Source: Diaphorobacter sp. HDW4B
GTDB taxonomy: Bacteria > Pseudomonadota > Gammaproteobacteria > Burkholderiales > Burkholderiaceae_C
Direction of reading: 5' to 3'
Assembly (NCBI RefSeq): GCF_011305535.1
Contig: NZ_CP049905.1
Location: 5,268,001 to 5,332,000, forward strand
DNA length: 64,000 bases
Notes under the pieces: model-generated
What the model saw: the letters and a program-made list of their open reading frames with translations, nothing else
Told to the model about the DNA's origin: nothing
Database searches by the model: none
Program-made: the position numbers and the translations under genes
Part shown: positions 37,685-47,516 of the stretch, piece by piece
Position numbering within the stretch: the first letter of the stretch is position 1
How the letters are laid out: every line of letters begins with the position of its first letter

Positions 37685-38809
37685 ATGCAAACGACCTTCC
37701 GTGCGCGTACGTTGATCGCCGCCCTGGGACTGGCTGGTGCAGCATTTGTTGGAACAGCGGCTCACGCCCAGATCAAGATCGCCATGGTGATCCCCACGAC
37801 TGGCGCTCTGACTCAGTACGGCGACATGGTCAAGGAAGGTGCCACGACTGCGGTTGAAATGACCAATGCAGCCGGCGGCATCAACGGCAAGAAGATCGAA
37901 CTGGTGGCGGTGGATGACGCTTGCGAACCCAAGCAAGGTCCTGTGGCTGCGAACCGTGTGGTCAACAGCAAGATCGGCTACGTGATCGGCCCTGTCTGCT
38001 CCGGCGCTTCCATTGCTGCGGCTCCTATCTACAACAACGAAGGCGTGGTGGTTGCCACTCCATCGGCTACGTCTCCTGCCCTGACTGACGGCAAGAACTT
38101 CAGCTTCATCTTCCGCACCATCGGCCGCGATGACCAGCAAGGCCCATCGGCTGCCAAGTTCATCATCGAGCACGCCAAGCCAAAGAAGGTTGCCGTGCTG
38201 CACGACAAGCAGTCGTATGGCCAGGGCATTGCCTCCTCGGTTCGTGACGATCTGAAGAAGGCCAAGGTCGACGTGGCGATGTTCGAAGGCATCAACGCTG
38301 GTGACTCCGACTACTCCGCCGTGATCACCAAGCTCAAGAGCGCCGGTGTCGATTTCGTCTACTTCGGCGGCTACCACCCAGAAATGGGCCTGCTGCTGCG
38401 TCAGGCCGCCGAGCAAGGCCTGAAGGTCAAGATGATGGGCCCGGAAGGCGTTGGCAATCCTGAAGTGAACGCCATCGCTGGCGCTGCGGTCGAAGGCATG
38501 CTGGTGACTCTGCCTGCCGACTTCTCGGCCAACCCCAAGAACGCCGCTGTCGTGAAGGCTTTCAAGGATGCCAAGCGCAATCCTTCGGGCGCTTTCCAGC
38601 TGACTTCGTTCGCTGCCGCTCAATCCCTGATCGCTGCGATCAAGGCCGCTGGCGACAATCCAGCCAAGGTTTCCGAATGGCTGCACGCCAACTCGGTGGA
38701 CACCGTGATCGGCCCGATCTCCTGGAACAAGCAGGGTGACCTGAAGTCCTTCGACTTCCAAGTGTTCCAGTGGCACAAGGATGGCTCCAAGACTCCGGCA
38801 GTCAAGTAA
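37685..38809 (+). CDS. livK: Branched-chain amino acid-binding protein
   Basis: About 374 residues. Signal peptide MQTTFRARTLIAALGLAGAA with cleavage at AHA-QIK. Type I periplasmic-binding fold (Peripla_BP_6): IKIAMVIPTTGALTQYGDMV, GPVCSGASIAAAPIYNNEGVV, RDDQQGPSAAKFI, GLKVKMMGPEGVGNP. Binds leucine/isoleucine/valine-type substrates for LivHMGF. The ATG at 37685 follows GATAGGA. A long hairpin separates it from livH. Confidence 0.93.
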   Translation: MQTTFRARTLIAALGLAGAAFVGTAAHAQIKIAMVIPTTGALTQYGDMVKEGATTAVEMTNAAGGINGKKIELVAVDDACEPKQGPVAANRVVNSKIGYVIGPVCSGASIAAAPIYNNEGVVVATPSATSPALTDGKNFSFIFRTIGRDDQQGPSAAKFIIEHAKPKKVAVLHDKQSYGQGIASSVRDDLKKAKVDVAMFEGINAGDSDYSAVITKLKSAGVDFVYFGGYHPEMGLLLRQAAEQGLKVKMMGPEGVGNPEVNAIAGAAVEGMLVTLPADFSANPKNAAVVKAFKDAKRNPSGAFQLTSFAAAQSLIAAIKAAGDNPAKVSEWLHANSVDTVIGPISWNKQGDLKSFDFQVFQWHKDGSKTPAVK

Positions 38810-38827
38810 CACTTGACGCTCTCCCTT

Positions 38828-38872
38828 CGGGGCAGGACGTTCGCAAACCGAGTTTGCGACGTACCTGCCCCG
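38828..38872 (+). terminator. Long hairpin between livK and livH
   Basis: CGGGGCAGG (38828-38836) pairs with CCTGCCCCG (38864-38872), and inside it TCGCAAAC pairs with GTTTGCGA over a 3-base loop. The stem is about 21 bp in all. The tail TTCGTTTA is U-rich but interrupted, so partial termination or 3'-end protection of livK mRNA is likely. Confidence 0.7.
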
Positions 38873-38991
38873 TTCGTTTAACTGGTGCCAAGGTTTTTCG
38901 GACAGTTCCCAAACAGGAACTTTCCTGATGACAAGTGCACCTGGGCCGTGCAAGATCGATTGAACCTGCCCTCAAAGTGGACGACCAAGCA

Positions 38992-39915
38992 ATGTCTGAC
39001 TTATTGCCGCAGCTGATACAACAGCTATTCAACGGGCTCTCACTAGGAGCCATCTACGCCCTGATCGCCATTGGCTACACCATGGTCTACGGCATCATCG
39101 GGATGATCAATTTCGCTCACGGCGACATCTACATGATCGGAGCCTATGTGGGTCTGGTCACGCTGTCCGCAGTGGGCACGACCAGCGGTCTGCCGATCTG
39201 GTTCATCATCGCGCTCATGCTGGTGGTGGCCGTCGTCATCACCGGGGTCTACGGCTTTGCCGTGGAACAGGTCGCCTACAAGCCGCTGCGCAGCAGCCCC
39301 CGTCTGGTGGCGCTGATCTCCGCGATCGGCATGTCGATCTTTCTGCAGAACTGGGTGGCCCTCGGTCAAGGCGCGCGCGACATGGCGGTTCCCGCCCTGC
39401 TGCCCGGCGCAGTCACCTTCCACTTGGGCAATTTCGAAGTCTTCATCCCCTACGCGCGTATCCTCATCATCGTGGTGGCCGTGGCGTTGATGATTGCGCT
39501 CACGCTGTACATCAAGCATTCCCGCATGGGTCGCGCATCCCGCGCCTGCGCGCAGGACATGCACATGGCCAACCTGCTGGGCATCGACACCAACCGCGTG
39601 GTCTCGTTCACCTTCATTCTGGGCGCCGTGCTGGCCGCCGTGGGCGGCGTGCTGATCGCGCTGGCGGTGGGCAAGCTCAATCCGTTCATCGGCTTCATCG
39701 CCGGCATCAAGGCCTTCACGGCAGCGGTGCTGGGCGGCATCGGCTCGATCCCCGGCGCGATGCTCGGCGGTGTGGTGCTGGGCGTGGCCGAAACCTTTGC
39801 CGCTGCCTACATCTCGTCGGAATACAAGGACATCGTGGCCTTTGGCCTGCTGGTGCTGATCCTGCTGTTCCGCCCCACGGGCCTGCTGGGCAAACCTGAA
39901 GTGGAGAAAGTGTGA
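38992..39915 (+). CDS. livH: Branched-chain amino acid ABC permease LivH
   Basis: About 307 residues with eight helices. LivH motif [31 protein letters not shown] near the N-terminus. Coupling loop [19 protein letters not shown], with the Gly/Ala-rich [13 protein letters not shown] toward the end. I place the start at 38992 ([15 protein letters not shown]). The stop overlaps the livM ATG. Confidence 0.93.
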   Translation: MSDLLPQLIQQLFNGLSLGAIYALIAIGYTMVYGIIGMINFAHGDIYMIGAYVGLVTLSAVGTTSGLPIWFIIALMLVVAVVITGVYGFAVEQVAYKPLRSSPRLVALISAIGMSIFLQNWVALGQGARDMAVPALLPGAVTFHLGNFEVFIPYARILIIVVAVALMIALTLYIKHSRMGRASRACAQDMHMANLLGIDTNRVVSFTFILGAVLAAVGGVLIALAVGKLNPFIGFIAGIKAFTAAVLGGIGSIPGAMLGGVVLGVAETFAAAYISSEYKDIVAFGLLVLILLFRPTGLLGKPEVEKV

Positions 39916-41180
39916 TGGACAAAATCCGCTCTCAACTCGGCACTGCCATCTTCGCGACCGTCATCACCGCGCTGCTGATCATCCCGATCTTCGGCCTGCA
40001 TCTGGAACGCGCCGGCATCAAGACCTATCTGGTTCCGCAATGGAACTACGTGATCTGGGGCTGCGTGATCGTGTTCGTCTGGCAACTGATCCGCCCTGCG
40101 GTCAAGAATGCCACCAAGGGCATCAGCCTGCCCGCGCTGCCCAGTCTTTCGGACAAGGCACGCCCGGTGGTCTACCTCGTGGTCGCGCTGATCGCCATGA
40201 GCTGGCCTTTCATGGCTGGTCGCAATGCGGTGGACATCGCCACGCTCGCCATGATCTACGTGATGCTTGGCCTCGGCCTGAACATCGTGGTCGGCTTTGC
40301 CGGTCTGCTCGATCTGGGCTTTGTGGGCTTCTATGCCGTGGGTGCCTACACCTACGCCCTGCTCTATCACTGGGCAGGCTGGAGCTTCTGGCAAGCGCTG
40401 CCGCTCGCCGGTTGCGCATCGGCGCTGTTCGGTTTCGTGCTGGGTTTCCCGGTGCTGCGCCTGCGTGGCGACTACCTCGCCATTGTGACGCTGGGCTTCG
40501 GCGAAATCATCCGCCTGCTGCTGGTGAACCTGAACGACTGGACCGGCGGCCCGGACGGCATCTCCAGCATTCCCAAGCCCACGTTCTTCGGCATTCCGCT
40601 GACCCGCTCGCCGATCACCGAAGGCGGCACCACGTTCGCGCAGTTCTTCAACATCGAGTTCAGCACCATGCACATGGTGATCTTCCTGTACCTGATGGCG
40701 CTGCTGCTCGCGGTGGTCACTCTCTTCATCAGCAACCGCCTGATCCGCATGCCGATTGGCCGTGCGTGGGAAGCACTGCGTGAAGACGAAATCGCCTGCC
40801 GCTCGCTGGGTCTGAACCCCACGAAGATCAAGCTCTCGGCCTTCACGCTGGGTGCCATGTTCGCAGGCTTTGGCGGTGCGTTCTTCGCAGCGCGTCAGGG
40901 CATTGTGAATCCCGAGTCCTTCACCTTCATCGAGTCGGCGCTGATCCTCGCCATCGTGGTGCTGGGCGGCATGGGTTCGCAACTCGGTGTGATCATTGCG
41001 GCGATTCTGATCACCGTGCTGCCTGAACTGGCGCGCGAGTTCTCCGAATACCGCATGTTGATTTTTGGTCTGGTGATGATTCTGATGATGATCTGGCGTC
41101 CGCAGGGCCTGCTGCCCATGAAGCGCCACCATGTGGAAGTTCCCTCCTCGGGCAACAACAAGGATGGAGCGCACGCATGA
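39915..41180 (+). CDS. livM: Branched-chain amino acid ABC permease LivM
   Basis: About 421 residues. A long N-terminal part (about 120 residues, three helices) precedes the conserved permease domain: [32 protein letters not shown], then [30 protein letters not shown] as coupling loop. Starts at the ATG overlapping the livH stop (TGATG). The stop overlaps livG by 4 bases, so the genes are translationally coupled. Confidence 0.93.
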   Translation: MDKIRSQLGTAIFATVITALLIIPIFGLHLERAGIKTYLVPQWNYVIWGCVIVFVWQLIRPAVKNATKGISLPALPSLSDKARPVVYLVVALIAMSWPFMAGRNAVDIATLAMIYVMLGLGLNIVVGFAGLLDLGFVGFYAVGAYTYALLYHWAGWSFWQALPLAGCASALFGFVLGFPVLRLRGDYLAIVTLGFGEIIRLLLVNLNDWTGGPDGISSIPKPTFFGIPLTRSPITEGGTTFAQFFNIEFSTMHMVIFLYLMALLLAVVTLFISNRLIRMPIGRAWEALREDEIACRSLGLNPTKIKLSAFTLGAMFAGFGGAFFAARQGIVNPESFTFIESALILAIVVLGGMGSQLGVIIAAILITVLPELAREFSEYRMLIFGLVMILMMIWRPQGLLPMKRHHVEVPSSGNNKDGAHA

Positions 41181-41941
41181 GCCATCTCCTCGAAGTCAAA
41201 GACCTGAGCATGCGCTTTGGCGGCCTGTTGGCCGTCGATGGCGTGCAGATGGCGATCCAGCCCAAGGAAATCTTCGCCATCATCGGCCCCAACGGCGCTG
41301 GCAAGACCACGGTGTTCAACTGCATCAGCGGTTTCTACAAGCCCACCACCGGCGTGATCACGCTGGCGGGCGAGTCGATTGCCGGTCTGGGCAGCCACAG
41401 CGTCGCCCAGCGCGGTGTGGTGCGCACCTTCCAGAACGTGCGACTGTTCAAGAGCATGACCGCCGTGGAAAACCTTTTGGTTGCGCAGCACAGCCGCACC
41501 AGCAAGTCGGTGCTCGGCGGTCTGTTCAACACCAAGGGCTACCGCGAAAGCGAAAAGGCCGCCATCGCCAACGCGATGAAGTGGCTGGAGTTCATGGGCA
41601 TTGCCGAATTCGCCAACCGCGAAGCCGGCAACCTCGCGTATGGTCACCAGCGCCGTCTGGAAATCGCGCGTTGCATGATCACCCAGCCCAAGCTGCTGAT
41701 GCTGGACGAGCCCGCCGCCGGTCTCAACCCGCAGGAAAAGGTCGAGCTGCAACACCTGATCGAGCGCCTGCGCACCGAGTTCGGCGTGACTGTGCTGCTG
41801 ATCGAGCACGACATGGGTCTGGTGATGGGTGTGTCCGAGCGCATTCTGTGCATGGAATACGGCAAGCCGATCGCCATGGGCACACCCAACGAGGTGCGCA
41901 ACAACGAGCGGGTCATCAAGGCCTATCTGGGAGAGGCCTGA
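41177..41941 (+). CDS. livG: Branched-chain amino acid ABC ATPase LivG
   Basis: 254 residues. Walker [10 protein letters not shown] (about 38), Q-loop [11 protein letters not shown], signature [15 protein letters not shown] (LAYGHQRR is the usual LivG form), Walker [14 protein letters not shown] and switch His [12 protein letters not shown]. One of the two ATPases of the importer. The 4-base ATGA overlap with livM couples translation. Confidence 0.94.
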   Translation: MSHLLEVKDLSMRFGGLLAVDGVQMAIQPKEIFAIIGPNGAGKTTVFNCISGFYKPTTGVITLAGESIAGLGSHSVAQRGVVRTFQNVRLFKSMTAVENLLVAQHSRTSKSVLGGLFNTKGYRESEKAAIANAMKWLEFMGIAEFANREAGNLAYGHQRRLEIARCMITQPKLLMLDEPAAGLNPQEKVELQHLIERLRTEFGVTVLLIEHDMGLVMGVSERILCMEYGKPIAMGTPNEVRNNERVIKAYLGEA

Positions 41942-41942
41942 G

Positions 41943-42659
<717 letters not shown>

Positions 42660-42693
42660 TGGCTTGATTCATTGAGACCCGCACACGCGATGC

Positions 42694-42729
42694 AAAGCGC
42701 CCGGTTGGCTTCGACTGGGCGCTTTTTTT
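42694..42729 (+). terminator. Intrinsic terminator of the liv operon
   Basis: AAAGCGCCC (42694-42702) pairs with GGGCGCTTT (42717-42725), followed by a run of T. Confidence 0.88.
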
Positions 42730-42761
42730 GTTGTTGTCAACGCATCCCGTAAGATGCAGCG

Positions 42762-43520
42762 ATGAGCAAAAAACACCTCACCATCCTCACAGGCGGCTCG
42801 CGCGGCATGGGTCTGGCCATTGGTCAGCAATTGCTGCGCGAAGGCCATATGCTGATCAGCATCGCGCGCAAGACCAGCGATGCGCTGGCCGAAGCGGCCA
42901 CCGATACAGAGCAACTGCAGCAGTGGGAACAGGACCTCGCCAACAGCGAAGAAGCGGCCAAGCGGCTGACCACCCTGCTCTCGTCCCTGAACGCGGATGA
43001 CTGGGCCAGCCTCACGCTGATCAACAATGCGGGCGTGATTCCCCGCATTGCACCGCTCGGGCAGATCGCGGTTGCCGATCTGCAGAACGCCATGCGCGTG
43101 GGCCTTGAAGCGCCGATGGCCTTGACCGGCGCGTTTCTGGCGGCCACCGAGCAATGGACTTGCCCCCGCAAGGTGCTCAACATTTCCTCAGGACTCGGTC
43201 GCAGGCCCATGGCTTCGCAGGCGGCGTACTGCTCGGCCAAGGCGGGCATGGACATGTTCACGCGCTGCACGGCGCTGGAAGAAGCGCTCAAGCCCCATGG
43301 TGCCAAGCTGTGCTCGCTCGCACCCGGTGTGATCGACACCGACATGCAAGTGCAGTTGCGCGGCGCGAATCCCGAGGATTTTCCGGACATCGGCAACTTC
43401 AAGGCGATGAAGCAGGACGAGCGTCTGACCTCTCCCGCCGACGCCGCAGCGCGCCTGCTGGCCTACCTGCATCGCACGGATTTCGGGGAAAACCCTGTCG
43501 CGGATGTGCGCGACAAATGA
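42762..43520 (+). CDS. Short-chain dehydrogenase/reductase
   Basis: 252 residues, classical SDR fold. NADP-binding TGGSRGMGLAIGQQLL (residues ~10-26, with Arg after the first Gly pair favouring NADP), NNAG at about 88, catalytic Ser in LNISSGLG and YxxxK in AAYCSAKAGMDMF (about 155). It resembles sepiapterin/benzil reductase-type SDRs, but the substrate is unknown. Stands alone between the liv terminator and bktB. Cytoplasmic. Confidence 0.87.
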   Translation: MSKKHLTILTGGSRGMGLAIGQQLLREGHMLISIARKTSDALAEAATDTEQLQQWEQDLANSEEAAKRLTTLLSSLNADDWASLTLINNAGVIPRIAPLGQIAVADLQNAMRVGLEAPMALTGAFLAATEQWTCPRKVLNISSGLGRRPMASQAAYCSAKAGMDMFTRCTALEEALKPHGAKLCSLAPGVIDTDMQVQLRGANPEDFPDIGNFKAMKQDERLTSPADAAARLLAYLHRTDFGENPVADVRDK

Positions 43521-43537
43521 AATGCTGCGTTGCACAA

Positions 43538-43557
43538 TACTTATCTGAATACGTAGT
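43538..43557. promoter_or_regulatory. Candidate operator before bktB
   Basis: TACTTATCTGAATACGTAGT is the reverse complement of the site at 7239-7258 with one mismatch in 20. It lies 76 bp upstream of the bktB start. Sharing of such a long motif points to common control with scoAB, probably by the PAS-LuxR protein at 7300. Confidence 0.65.
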
Positions 43558-43633
43558 GGCTTGAGCGTCGACGCCTTCGTCGCTTGGGCTCATCGATTTC
43601 CCTTTCTCTCATTCAAACCAAGGAGACCTTGTC

Positions 43634-44818
43634 ATGTCCCGTGAAGTCGTAGTTGTCAGCGCCATCCGTACCGCCATCGGCACCTTTGGTGGCAGCCTCA
43701 AGGATGTACCTCCCACCGAACTGGGCGCAACCGTCGTGCGCGAATCGCTGGCGCGCGCCAATGTGGAAGGCAAGGACGTGGGCCACGTCGTGTTCGGCCA
43801 TGTGGTGAACACCGAGCCCAAGGACATGTACCTTTCGCGCGTGGCGGCCATCAACGGCGGCTGCGGCGAAGGCACGCCCGCCTACAACGTGAATCGTCTG
43901 TGCGGCTCGGGTCTGCAGGCCATCATCAGCGCCAGCCAGTCGATTCTGCTGGGCGATGCTGACATCGCCATCGGCGCAGGCGCCGAAAACATGAGCCGCG
44001 CTCCGTACGCATCGCTCACCAGCCGCTGGGGCGCTCGCATGGGCGACTTCAAGATGATCGACATGATGATCGGCGCGCTGCACGACCCGTTCCACAACAT
44101 CCACATGGGTGTGACGGCCGAGAACATCGCCGCCAAGTGGGGCATCACCCGTGAAGACCAGGACAACCTGGCCGTCGAAAGCCACAACCGCGCCGAGCGT
44201 GCCACCGCCGCTGGCTACTTCAAGGACCAGATCGTGCCCGTCACGCTCAAGTCCAAGAAGGGTGACGTGCAATACGTGACCGACGAGCATTTCCGCACCG
44301 GCGCGACTGCTGCCGACTTCGCCAAGCTCAAGCCCGTGTTCATCAAGGAAAACGGCACCGTGACCGCAGCCAACGCCTCCGGCATCAACGACGCCGCCGC
44401 TGCCGTGGTGCTGATGGATTCCAAGGCTGCTGCTGCCCGTGGCTTGAAGCCCATGGCCCGTCTGGTTGCCTACGCCCACGCTGGCGTGGACCCCAAGTTC
44501 ATGGGCATCGGCCCCGTGCCAGCCACCAAGCTGGCGCTGGAAAAGGCGGGTCTCACCGTGAACGATCTGGACGTGATCGAAGCCAACGAAGCCTTTGCCG
44601 CCCAAGCCTGCGCGGTGACGCGCGATCTGGGTCTGGACCCTGCCAAGGTGAACCCGAACGGCTCCGGCATTTCGCTGGGTCACCCGATTGGTGCGACCGG
44701 TGCCGTGATCACCGTGAAGGCGCTGCACGAACTCGAACGCATCCAGGGCAAGTACGCGCTGGTGACGATGTGCATTGGCGGCGGCCAGGGCATCGCCGCG
44801 ATCTTCGAGCGCATGTGA
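43634..44818 (+). CDS. bktB: Acetyl-CoA acetyltransferase / beta-ketothiolase
   Basis: 394 residues. Condenses or cleaves acyl-CoA and acetyl-CoA. Thiolase residues: acyl-accepting Cys in VNRLCGSGLQAI (about 90), His in GISLGHPIGATGA (about 350), second Cys in LVTMCIGGGQGIA (about 380). The sequence closely follows Ralstonia BktB (REVVVVSAIRTAIGTFGGSL, ALHDPFHNIHMGVTAENIA), which handles C4-C6 substrates for PHA synthesis and degradation. GGAGACCTTGTC precedes the ATG. The shared upstream site links it to the CoA-transferase scoAB. Confidence 0.93.
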   Translation: MSREVVVVSAIRTAIGTFGGSLKDVPPTELGATVVRESLARANVEGKDVGHVVFGHVVNTEPKDMYLSRVAAINGGCGEGTPAYNVNRLCGSGLQAIISASQSILLGDADIAIGAGAENMSRAPYASLTSRWGARMGDFKMIDMMIGALHDPFHNIHMGVTAENIAAKWGITREDQDNLAVESHNRAERATAAGYFKDQIVPVTLKSKKGDVQYVTDEHFRTGATAADFAKLKPVFIKENGTVTAANASGINDAAAAVVLMDSKAAAARGLKPMARLVAYAHAGVDPKFMGIGPVPATKLALEKAGLTVNDLDVIEANEAFAAQACAVTRDLGLDPAKVNPNGSGISLGHPIGATGAVITVKALHELERIQGKYALVTMCIGGGQGIAAIFERM

Positions 44819-44918
44819 GCCCCGTGTAAGCACGAGTGCTATTGGCTCTGGACACGCGTTAAGATAAACGCTGGTGTCCAACAATAAGAACCTGCTCACG
44901 ATCTCCGCGGCACCGCGC

Positions 44919-45015
44919 CAGTGTCTTTGCGGGATGGGATGCGAGGCGCAATACCGCAGCAATAGCCATGCTATTGCGAGGATTTGCAACGCTGCAGACC
45001 GCCGCAAAGACACTG
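44919..45015. repeat. 97-bp structured inverted-repeat element
   Basis: CAGTGTCTTTGCGG (44919-44932) is the exact complement of 45002-45015. Inside, GCAATAG (44959-44965) pairs with CTATTGC (44971-44977). The result is a large branched palindrome in a 396-bp intergenic region. It could be a dispersed palindromic element or a structured RNA. Only one copy is in this window. Confidence 0.6.
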
Positions 45016-45156
45016 ACCCTCTGGGTTGGGGCGAAATCGGGCGATTTTGGTGCGCTGGCTCTTGCATGGGCACAAGCCCATGCGGCGATCCATCACTCCA
45101 AACTCATCCCGATTGCGCCCCAACGCGGCATCGTGGAGATCGTGAACAGGTTCTGA
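44968..45156 (+). CDS. Possible small protein after the inverted repeat
   Basis: 62 codons; product MLLRGFATLQTAAKTLTLWV followed by GAKSGDFGALALAWAQAHAA and ending PIAPQRGIVEIVNRF. Its stop codon touches an intrinsic terminator at 45156, which favours a real transcript end here. Against it: the ATG lies inside the palindrome, no ribosome-binding site is seen, and I recognise no family. The rest of the 44819-45214 gap holds nothing else I can support. Confidence 0.3.
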   Translation: MLLRGFATLQTAAKTLTLWVGAKSGDFGALALAWAQAHAAIHHSKLIPIAPQRGIVEIVNRF

Positions 45157-45190
45157 GGCCCCGCTGGTTCGCCAGAAGGGGCCTTTTTCC
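45156..45190 (+). terminator. Intrinsic terminator upstream of the Bug gene
   Basis: AGGCCCC (45156-45162) pairs with GGGGCCT (45178-45184), followed by TTTTCC. It separates bktB-side transcription from the Bug gene. Confidence 0.8.
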
Positions 45191-45214
45191 ATCTGCAGGA
45201 GAGACTTTCACATC

Positions 45215-46201
45215 ATGATGATGCGCCGCACCCTCACAATCACAACCGCTTTGGCAGCACTGGCCGCCAGCGGCCTTGTCCACGCGCAGACCGCACCGGC
45301 CGCGTACCCGACCAAGCCCGTGCGTCTGGTCATCCCCTTCCCACCGGGCGGCGGCACGGACATTCTGGCACGCCTCGTCGCGAACGAGCTCAGCAAGACC
45401 AACAAGTGGACCGTCGTGGCCGACAACAAGCCCGGCGCGGGCGGCACCATCGGCATCGGCGAAGTGACCAAGGCGCAGCCCACCGGCTACGACATCGTCA
45501 TGGGCCAGAAGGACAATCTGGTCATCGGCCCATGGTTGTACAAGAACCTGTCCTGGAATCCCACCAAGGATCTGACCGCCGTCGCCCACGTGGCCTACAC
45601 GCCGGTGATCATCGCCACATCGGCGAACTCCAAGTACAAGACGCTGGCCGATGTGGTCGCTGCCGCCAAGGCCAATCCCGGTTCGGTGACCTACGGTTCG
45701 CCCGGCAACGGCACATCGATCCACCTCGCTGGTGATCTGTTCGAGAAGGCCGCTGGCATCAAGCTGAGCCACGTGCCATACAAGGGCTCCAACCCCGCGA
45801 TGATGGACGCGCTGGCTGGCAACGTGGACCTGCTCGTGTCCTCGGTTCCGTCCGCCATGGGTCAGATCCAGTCGGGCAAGCTGCGCCCGCTCGCGGTCAC
45901 GTCGGCCAAGCGCAGCTCGTCGCTGCCGGACGTGCCGACGATTGCCGAATCCGGCTACAAGGGCTTTGACGTGAGCACCTGGTACGGCGTGATGGCCCCT
46001 GCAGGCACCCCCGCCAATGTGGTGACCACGCTGAACACCGAAATCAACAAACTGCTGGCCACGCCCGAAATGAAGGCCGCCATCCACGCACAAGGTGCCG
46101 AGCCGCTGGCCATGTCGCCTGCCGATTTCAGCAAGCAGTTGAACACCGAATACACGCAGTGGAAGGGCATCGTCGAAGCCTCCGGCGTGAAGATCGAGTA
46201 A
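45215..46201 (+). CDS. Bug-family tripartite tricarboxylate-type binding protein
   Basis: 328 residues with a signal peptide (MMMRRTLTITTALAALAASG, cleavage at VHA-QTAP). TctC/Bug signatures: YPTKPVRLVIPFPPGGGTD near residue 35, NKPGAGGTIG, YGSPGNGTSIHLAGDLFEKAAG and VPYKGSNPAMMDALAGNVDL. Periplasmic. Comamonadaceae and Bordetella carry many orphan Bug proteins. No TctAB permease genes lie beside this one, so its partner and ligand are unknown. Confidence 0.92.
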   Translation: MMMRRTLTITTALAALAASGLVHAQTAPAAYPTKPVRLVIPFPPGGGTDILARLVANELSKTNKWTVVADNKPGAGGTIGIGEVTKAQPTGYDIVMGQKDNLVIGPWLYKNLSWNPTKDLTAVAHVAYTPVIIATSANSKYKTLADVVAAAKANPGSVTYGSPGNGTSIHLAGDLFEKAAGIKLSHVPYKGSNPAMMDALAGNVDLLVSSVPSAMGQIQSGKLRPLAVTSAKRSSSLPDVPTIAESGYKGFDVSTWYGVMAPAGTPANVVTTLNTEINKLLATPEMKAAIHAQGAEPLAMSPADFSKQLNTEYTQWKGIVEASGVKIE

Positions 46202-46216
46202 TCGCCAGAGAGCAAA

Positions 46217-46246
46217 GCACCTGCGCTTGATTTCGAGTGCAGGTGC
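46217..46246 (+). terminator. Hairpin after the Bug gene
   Basis: GCACCTGC (46217-46224) pairs with GCAGGTGC (46239-46246) just after the stop codon. The tail AATAAATC is AT-rich without a clear T-run. Confidence 0.5.
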
Positions 46247-46385
46247 AATAAATCAATCGACAGTGAAATCAAAATAGGGTTGCAAACCCAATATCGAAGC
46301 CATCTTTGACGGCTCATGACCTAAATCATGATGCCTACAGCCATCGTCATAAATACTTCTCCATACACAGATATTGGAGAACCCA

Positions 46386-46898
46386 ATGGCTTTGCTGGTT
46401 TGGTTGCCCGAGCTTGATACGGGCATTGACGAAATTGACAGGCAACATCGCCGCATCGTCGAATACATCAACAAGCTTCACGAACTGAAAGCGACGCACG
46501 ACCGGGCAGAGCTCGGCGAGGTGATCGGCGAGATGGTGGACTACACCCTCTCGCACTTCGTTTTCGAGGAAGCGCTGATCGAAAATGCTGGCTACCTCTT
46601 TGCGGGTCCGCACAAGAAAGTGCATGAACTCTTCGCCAAGCGCGTGGCCTTGTTCCAGTCACGCTTCGACGCGGGCGAAGACGTGACCGACGAACTCCAC
46701 GGCATGCTGTCGCGCTGGCTGTTCAACCACATTCGCAATGAAGACCACGGCTACGTGGATGCCGCCAAAACTTATCTGCGCATGGCGCAACAAGGCGGAC
46801 CTTCATCGGAAGCTCAGCGCATCAAAGCCGAAGTGCTGCAGGAGCTGGAGCAGCGCAACAAGAGCAAAGGATGGCTCGCGCGCCTGTTCGGCACCTGA
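46386..46898 (+). CDS. Bacteriohemerythrin
   Basis: About 170 residues. Diiron oxygen-binding four-helix protein. Metal ligands: His in DEIDRQHRRIVEYIN (about 23), His and Glu in LSHFVFEEALIE (about 60), His pair in PHKKVHELF (about 77 and 81), and His/Asp in NHIRNEDHGYVD (about 120). Likely stores or supplies O2, or senses it, in the cytoplasm. The basic tail (RNKSKGWLARLFGT) extends beyond the core. GGAG precedes the ATG at 46386. Confidence 0.9.
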   Translation: MALLVWLPELDTGIDEIDRQHRRIVEYINKLHELKATHDRAELGEVIGEMVDYTLSHFVFEEALIENAGYLFAGPHKKVHELFAKRVALFQSRFDAGEDVTDELHGMLSRWLFNHIRNEDHGYVDAAKTYLRMAQQGGPSSEAQRIKAEVLQELEQRNKSKGWLARLFGT

Positions 46899-46929
46899 AG
46901 CGCAAGAAGCACGCCTCTCCCAAAAACAA

Positions 46930-46947
46930 ACGGCCCTCGTGGGCCGT
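46930..46947. terminator. Hairpin between convergent hemerythrin and stress-protein genes
   Basis: ACGGCCC (46930-46936) pairs with GGGCCGT (46941-46947) over a 4-base loop, followed by TGCTGTT. A plausible bidirectional terminator between two converging genes. Confidence 0.5.
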
Positions 46948-46979
46948 TGCTGTTGGTGCCTTGAGAGGCGATGCGCTGA

Positions 46980-47420
46980 TTACTCGCGCACGACGAGCAC
47001 GGGAATGTCGGACACGCCCAGCACGCGCTGCGTCACGCTGCCCAGCACCAGCTTTTCCAGCCCCTTGCGTCCGTGCGAGCCCATGACGATCAGGTCAGCT
47101 GCCACTTCCTTGGCCGCGCGGATGATGCCTTCGTGAATCGCATGGCCCTCGCCCAACTTGGTGATGACCTTGTCGATACCCGCCTCGTTCAACGCCTGCT
47201 TGGCAGCGTCCAAAGCGGCATTGGCCTCGGCGCTGGCGGCCGTCATATACTGCGACTGACCATAGGCGAAATCGGCACCGACGCCGGTGAACGGATACGG
47301 ATCGATGACGTACAGCACGGTCACGCTGCTGCCGAACGTCTTGGCCAGACCAGCGGCCTTGCCAACTGCGCTCAGTGCTGTAGTGGAACCGTCAACGGGA
47401 ATCAGAATATTGGTGAACAT
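46980..47420 (-). CDS. Universal stress protein (UspA family)
   Basis: About 146 residues. NILIPVDGSTTALSAVGKAAGLA at the N-terminus, and the ATP-binding G-2x-G-9x-G(S/T) motif near the C-terminus in VMGSHGRKGLEKLVLGSVTQRVL, so a nucleotide-binding member. Ends PVLVVRE. The ATG at 47420 follows GAGAGATTTC. A longer frame start upstream lacks support. Monocistronic and cytoplasmic. Confidence 0.92.
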   Translation of the reverse strand: MFTNILIPVDGSTTALSAVGKAAGLAKTFGSSVTVLYVIDPYPFTGVGADFAYGQSQYMTAASAEANAALDAAKQALNEAGIDKVITKLGEGHAIHEGIIRAAKEVAADLIVMGSHGRKGLEKLVLGSVTQRVLGVSDIPVLVVRE

Positions 47421-47516
47421 GAAATCTCTCCTGTGCTCAAGGCTGGAATGCCCAATCAAAGTATCGAATCTGTTAGTGAGTTTGCGCCTTTCCTCACCCC
47501 AAAGAATTGACTCACA

